From positions 7,378,001 to 7,442,000 of the forward strand of contig JAHRBC010000002.1 of the NCBI GenBank assembly GCA_022702545.1: DNA of 64,000 nucleotides, read 5' to 3'. The notes below the pieces were generated by a model. That model did not search any database, was not told the DNA's origin, and saw only the letters and a list, made by a program, of their open reading frames with translations. This document shows positions 59,173 to 64,000 of this stretch, one piece after another (the stretch's first letter is position 1; every line of letters starts with the position of its first letter). Made by a program: the position numbers and the translations under genes. Source of the stretch: Phycomyces nitens (lineage: Eukaryota; Mucoromycota; Mucoromycetes; Mucorales; Phycomycetaceae).

Positions 59173-61090
59173 CACTGGGAAAACCATTTGATATACACTG
59201 GTATATAGGTAGGTATATTCCTGGACAAAGGTAAGGTATATACTGGAGTTTATGTGAACAAATGCCTAGTGCACAAGGTACCTTTGGTGCCTGAGCATTT
59301 TCGCACTAAACACTGGTGTTTAGTCCACTAGGGGTGATGCTAGTAAGGGGAGTTAGTATTCTTAATATGTCAACTTGAAGTGAATACCAGAATTACCTAT
59401 GCAAATCTCAGTTTTAATTTTATTATATTCAATAAGTCTATTAAAAATAGAATGGCGAGGTTCCTTTGCCTACACCCTTGAGAAGTCACATAACTGTAGT
59501 ATAAGGTACTTTGCCTACAGTAGATAGCCCATTATTTATTGATTTTGGTATCCTCTTTATTACTCTCGACCAGTGATATACTCTCAATTATTTTATATCC
59601 CGTACTTATTAGGTTGTTTATGGTTTATATTTGTGTTTATTGGAAAGAATAGAATGGTTCTATACACGAGTTCTAATACTATTACGGTCTATCCTTGCCG
59701 CTTCTACCAGCCTACTTGATACTACTTGGATCGGGTGCTTCTCTACTGAACAATACCTGAAAATAGGGTCTGGCGGCAATTTAGGTGGTTGCGGTAGTGT
59801 TCTGATATAATAAAAGTTATATTAGCGATATATATTCAAGAGTGCGGGTGCTATTCAAGATGCAAGGGATATTATACTTACATTGCAAAGATTGGATAAG
59901 AATGGACAAAGAGGGGCTGAATTGTGTGACATGGCATCTTGTATGATTGGATTGACTAGAGATGGGATAAAATAAATTAATATGGGTGAATTGAGTGATA
60001 GAAAAATTTATTTACATACCAAAAACAGAGTTGGTGATTATAGTAGAGGGATGATATATGGCGGCCAATAATAGTGTCTTGTTAAGAGTATAAAAAATTA
60101 TTAGTAAATAGCCAGAATAATATTATGGAAAAGAATAAAGGCCAAGAAACGGCATTACCATTATGATAACCAGTCGTAGATGATGAGAGAGGCAGATGGG
60201 GTGGACAGTGATGGTGATAGCCTAAATTAGAATAAGCAACGTTAGAAAAGAAAATTATTATTTTTTGACACAAAAAGTTTTTTACCTGGGCACTGATGAT
60301 GGTGCTATATAATAGGCCATGCGGGTGGAATAGGGCTATAAGATAAAAAGAGCAAACGGAAATAATATTATAGAAAAGTATAAAGAACAAGAAACGGCAT
60401 TACCATCATGATAGCAGCCGTAGATTATGGAAGAGGCAGATGGGGTGAATGGCAGGGGTGGTCTATTGCAGAGTAAACAAAGTCAGATAAGGAAAATTTT
60501 GATTTGAAAAGACTTTTTACCATGGTCCCGATGACAGTATAATATAATGAGATGTGTGAGTCAAAGAGGTCTATAAGATTGATAGAAAGAGAGAGAGTCA
60601 GAATAAATTATAAGATTACAGAGAGTTTAACTGATGATTGTTAACCTGGATGGGCAATGTGGAAAGGATGCATCGGAATCAGCCTGTGTTTATGGGAGTG
60701 TAAAGAGAAAAGTAAATTGGCGCAGATATAGGGAAAAAGAGAGATTAATTACAAGGGCCCACATCGAATTTGAAATAGAGACAGAATAGGTGTAATGGAT
60801 GGAATCCAAAATATATCCTGAGCGATTAATATGCTTTGCTAGGTTTCAGTCTGCTGTTTATTATTTTCTTGGGCTTACAATAAAGGCGCAGAATCAATGT
60901 GAAAAAAAAAAGCTGTGTAATCAACACTATCAAGAATCGTTTGGTTCAAAGAATAAGGTTTTCGGGATAGATGGATAATGTTTATTGTTAAAGAGCCTGT
61001 ATAATTTAAACAGAATAAAATATATAGACAAATAGATTTAAAGCTAAATGAATAGTAATATTAATTGTGTTATAGAATAAACCCAAAGTA
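59173..61090. mobile_element. Family A fragment F
   Basis: Starts CACTGGGAAAACC at 59173. About 59580-60720 is a diverged copy of A1/A5 gene 3 and its flank (for example GGAAAGAATAGAATG at about 59640 versus 6750). Minus-strand exons near 60240-60165 and 60090-60030 keep GT-AG borders and encode PPHLPLSSSTTGYHN. No transposase is present. The right side is replaced by the Helitron beginning 61091. Confidence 0.5.
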
Positions 61091-62350
61091 TCTTAATATA
61101 TATAAAATCCTTCAGAGATACGAATTAAAACTCAACCTAAGTCATGTGATTTACGTCTTAAAATCCTTCAGAGATACGAATTAAGACTTAACCTAAGTCA
61201 TGTGATTTACATCTTAATATACGCATCTTTCATCTCTCGGCACTAAATCCTTCAGAGATACGAATTTAAACCCAGACCAAGTCTTGATATTTATACATTT
61301 AAAAATCACAATTTGCTTCTCTTTGCTAATTTCAACATTTAAGATGAGCTCATCAACTACCCCAATTTGTGCAAGCTGCAAACAACCTGGACATTATCGC
61401 CGTACAAGCCGGCATTGTCCTATGAATCCACGTTTTGGTCTAGAGAATAACAGACCGAGAAAACAAGCCCGATATGAGAGTGCTGACATCACAATCGAAG
61501 AGAATTCATCATCTCCTGAGATTTCTATTGAGAATCAAGAGAATATTTCAGCCATTACTCTTCTACAAATTCCTGTAGTAGAGAATACTGATGACAATGT
61601 TGTCGACATTATTGAGGACGTTATTGAGGATGTTGTTGAGGATACCGAGGAAGTTATTATGGAGGATAATAATGTAGAAGTATTTGATACCAGAGACGTT
61701 GAATTGGAAGAAACAGTTTCTGAGAACTCTGTAGAAAGCACAGTCAATACTGTTGTACTTATCTGTGGCAGTTGCCTTCAACCTGGACACAGAAGGTCAA
61801 CTCATCGAAACTGTTGCAATAACAGAAACAATTTGACAAGAACAGAAGCAACAACTTCGCCCTTGAATGCTGCTAGAATCAATGGAAACCTAGAACCTGG
61901 AAGAATTGATCTTGGCAGGATGAATATCGCGTGTCCTTTCTGCCACTCAATGATGTGGCTTAATGAAAGAACTTCCAGGTCAACAGTTGCAAAGCCAGCA
62001 TTTTCCATGTGTTGTGGATCAGGGCGATTTATTCTGCACCCGTATGAGCCTACTCCTACTGAAATTCATTCGCTTCTAACACGACAAACCCCAAAATCAA
62101 AGGCATTTATGGAAAAAATTCGTAACTACAATATGGCTTTGAGTTTCACATCCCTTGGTGTTAAAATTGATCAATCTGTTGCAAACAACAATGGCGGAGC
62201 ATACAACTTTCGTATCAGTGGCAGTTTGCACCACAAGATTGGCTCTCTGCTTCCTGTCGAAGATTCTGTTCCTTCCTTTGCTCAGATCTATATCTATGAC
62301 ACTGAAAACGAAATCAATCATCGCCAAAATACAACAGGGGAATTAGACAT
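61091..62350 (+). mobile_element. Second Helitron, 5' part only
   Basis: Starts TCTTAATATATATAAAATCC after A (61090). The leader has three copies of AAATCCTTCAGAGATACGAA (61105, 61161, 61245; the first two 56 bp apart). The helicase gene follows and is cut at 62350 by A5. Confidence 0.7.
61344..62350 (+). pseudogene. Helitron N-terminal protein, cut by A5
   Basis: About 335 codons from ATG at 61344. Two CCHC-like knuckles, CASCKQPGHYRRTSRHC and CGSCLQPGHRRSTHRNC, flank an acidic stretch (DIIEDVIEDVVEDTEEVIME). It then matches the Helitron N domain at 31900-32400 (CPFCHSMMWLNER, SFTSLGVKIDQSV, GGAYNFRISG, YIYDTENEINHR). Homology ends at GELDI where CACTGCAAAA begins; the remaining residues come from the transposon. 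The single knuckle of the large Helitron suggests duplication here. Confidence 0.85.
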
Positions 62351-64000
62351 CACTGCAAAAAATAAAGAAATTCCAATAACGTAAAAGTGGCAATGCTGTA
62401 CTATAAAGCGATGTTTTAACATAGGGTGGTTTTTTTTCCGACTATGAGACAAGCTACCTTGTCAGCTATCTCGTTGACGTGCTATCTAGTAGTGGATTTT
62501 TGAAATAATGTGCTGCAGGTGAGGGCTGTTAGCACTTTCGGTGTACTGATCTGATCTGGAAAAACAAAAAGAAATATTTAAAAGTACGGTTCTATTTTGG
62601 TGCCGTATTTATGGACCTGGAAATATTGGGAGAATCATATATTCATGAAAATACATGGTCGTGTATTTATCGAAAATATTGAGCATACTCTTCATGAAAG
62701 CCAATTAAATGAATGGATTGAAAGCTTCTTTATCCTTCTTCACCAGTAATATATCACCCATTATTTGATTTCCCGTTTATAATTGATTGGTAATGTTTTA
62801 CGTTTTTATTTTTATTAGAAAGAATAGAATGTTTCTAGGTTCAGGGTCTACTATTACGCCTATTCCTATGCCTAGCCGTTTCTACCCGGTTGCTTGCTGC
62901 TATTTGGATGGAATATTTTTCTACATAAAAAATACCTGCAAAAATATGAATATCCAACGATTTTTTGGGCTGCGGGAGTGTTCTGTAAAAGATAAAGAAG
63001 TGTTATTGATATGGGATACAAAGAGGAAATTTTTGTGTGACAAAAGATACTTACATTGCAAGAGATGGGCAAGAGTGGGCAAAGGGGACTTGAATTGTAA
63101 GGCTGGATGGGCTGTGTGGCGGGTTTTACTATAAAAAAGGGAATAAAAATTAATATGGGTGAACAGAGTGATGATATATTTAATTTACATACCAGGAGCC
63201 AAATGGGTTATCAAAGTAGGGGGCATGGTGTGCAAAGAAAGACCAAAGGAGCCTATAAAACACATAATAATAATTATTAATAAATAGTCTGAATAATATT
63301 TTGAATAAGCAAAAAGAGATTTATAAAGAATATTACCTTTATGATTACAATCGCGAATGATGGAGGAGGCCGATGGCGTGAATAGACAGGGCAGTCTACA
63401 ATGGAATAGAGTCAGAGAGGGAACAAGTATGATTGAAAGAAATTTTTTTACCTGGTGCCGATGGCATCCTTATATAAGTTGTTTGGCTAATCTGAGAGAG
63501 AAGTGAAAATAATTTTTATCAAGATGATGGTACCAGTGAATGCGGCCAGTGAGTATTTGTCTAGATGGCCATTGTGGAAAGGATGAGTTGCAATGGGAGC
63601 GCACATCTATGAAAAAGAGGTTAATTTGTGTGTATAAAGAGGTATAAAAAATGTCTTACCAGAGAAAGGCGCCGATATCAAAAAAGCAAGCAAAAGGAAA
63701 AATAAAGGGAACCAAAGAAAAAGGAGAGAATCTGAAAATTTTTTCACCTTTGAAACATGCTGCGGAAGGTGTGATGGATTGAGCCCAAAAACAATATCAA
63801 GGCCGATTTGCATCTCAGTGCTTCAAGACAATAGAGGAACATCTTTATAGTCATTCAAAATGCCTATATATAACGGCCTTTTTGATAGTATTCAACCTCT
63901 CTTACTTTTACAACAACCCACACACACACACACTTACTCACCCACCCACTCAAACAGTTTTTGTACGTATATTATATTTATTTTTATTTCAATTGAACAA
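62351..64000. mobile_element. Family A transposon, copy A5 (left part)
   Basis: Starts CACTGCAAAAAATAAAG directly inside the Helitron gene, after CAT (62348-62350), which would be the duplication. From about 62505 it matches A1 from 6436 at roughly 95%. The element continues beyond the window, so genes 1 and 2 are not seen. Confidence 0.75.
62873..63813 (-). pseudogene. Family A gene 3 (copy A5), best hydrophobic exon
   Basis: First exon from ATG at 63813: MQIGLDIVFGLNPSHLPQHV, then KKFSDSLLFLWFPLFFLLLA and FLISAPFS to a GTAAG donor, a strong signal-anchor-like segment. Further exons correspond to those of A1 and carry Pro/Ser-rich peptide (PATQPIQPYNSSPLCPLLPI), ending SSKQPGRNG and TAG at 62873. 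Exon chaining gives about 127 codons in one frame, but the exon equivalent to DWPNN in A1 has TAG for TGG, and the join from exon 1 is out of phase. So gene 3 is recognised as a structure rather than a proven protein. Confidence 0.5.

Overview
This looks like a repeat-packed, AT-rich intergenic region of a filamentous fungus, most likely an early-diverging one (Mucoromycota; phylum by inference, species not determined). Support: short GT-AG introns, no bacterial signals, and DIRS, Helitron, LINE and Tnp2-type (CACTA) elements side by side. I see no host housekeeping gene. Nearly everything is transposon, inserted into one another.

The dominant occupant, here called family A, is a cut-and-paste element of about 6.3 kb. 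Its terminal inverted repeats (TIRs) begin CACTG and its target-site duplication (TSD) is 3 bp. It carries three genes in a fixed order. Gene 1 is a four-exon Tnp2-like transposase of about 950 aa. Gene 2, convergent with it, is a four-exon accessory protein of about 340 aa with an RP(S/N)WRS(D/N)E motif. Gene 3, divergent from gene 2, is small and built of tiny exons; in three copies its first exon is strongly hydrophobic. Copies or pieces: A1 (6331-12642), A2 (19099-25435, intact in genes 1 and 2, perfect TAC duplication), A3 (28738-47330, split twice), A4 (56376-58160), E (58161-59172), F (from 59173) and A5 (62351 to the window end). Family B has CACTACGG ends, a divergent two-gene layout and a related transposase; it lies at about 17785-28338, with a fragment at 53198-56375.

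Layout. 1-2640: decayed DIRS (YR) retrotransposon with a solo LTR in its RNase H. 3787-5532: CACTA-ended non-autonomous element. 6331-12642: A1. 12867-13235: short Helitron. 13310-17784: TA-flanked DDE element with a 697-aa transposase and repeated end sequence. 17785-28338: family B, with A2 sitting in intron 1 of its transposase gene. 28738-47330: A3, carrying a 6955-bp Helitron (29612-36566) in gene 3 and a 5457-bp LINE (38503-43959) between the convergent genes 1 and 2. 47575-53190: second copy of the 3787-5532 sequence, cut by a complete DIRS element (48748-53065). 53198-59172: fragments of B, A4 and E. 59173-64000: fragment F, a Helitron 5' half, and the start of A5 inserted in its helicase gene.

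The nesting supplies internal controls. Paralogous empty sites fix the ends of the large Helitron (57290/57291) and of the DIRS element (near 4980). Splice models were checked by arithmetic: exon sums for three family A transposase/accessory genes, the family B transposase and the Helitron protein are all divisible by three, and accessory exon 2 is exactly 306 nt in three copies. Most decayed genes keep one open frame and are broken by single stop codons explicable as C-to-T transitions, often CGA to TGA, which suggests silencing by cytosine methylation or a RIP-like process.
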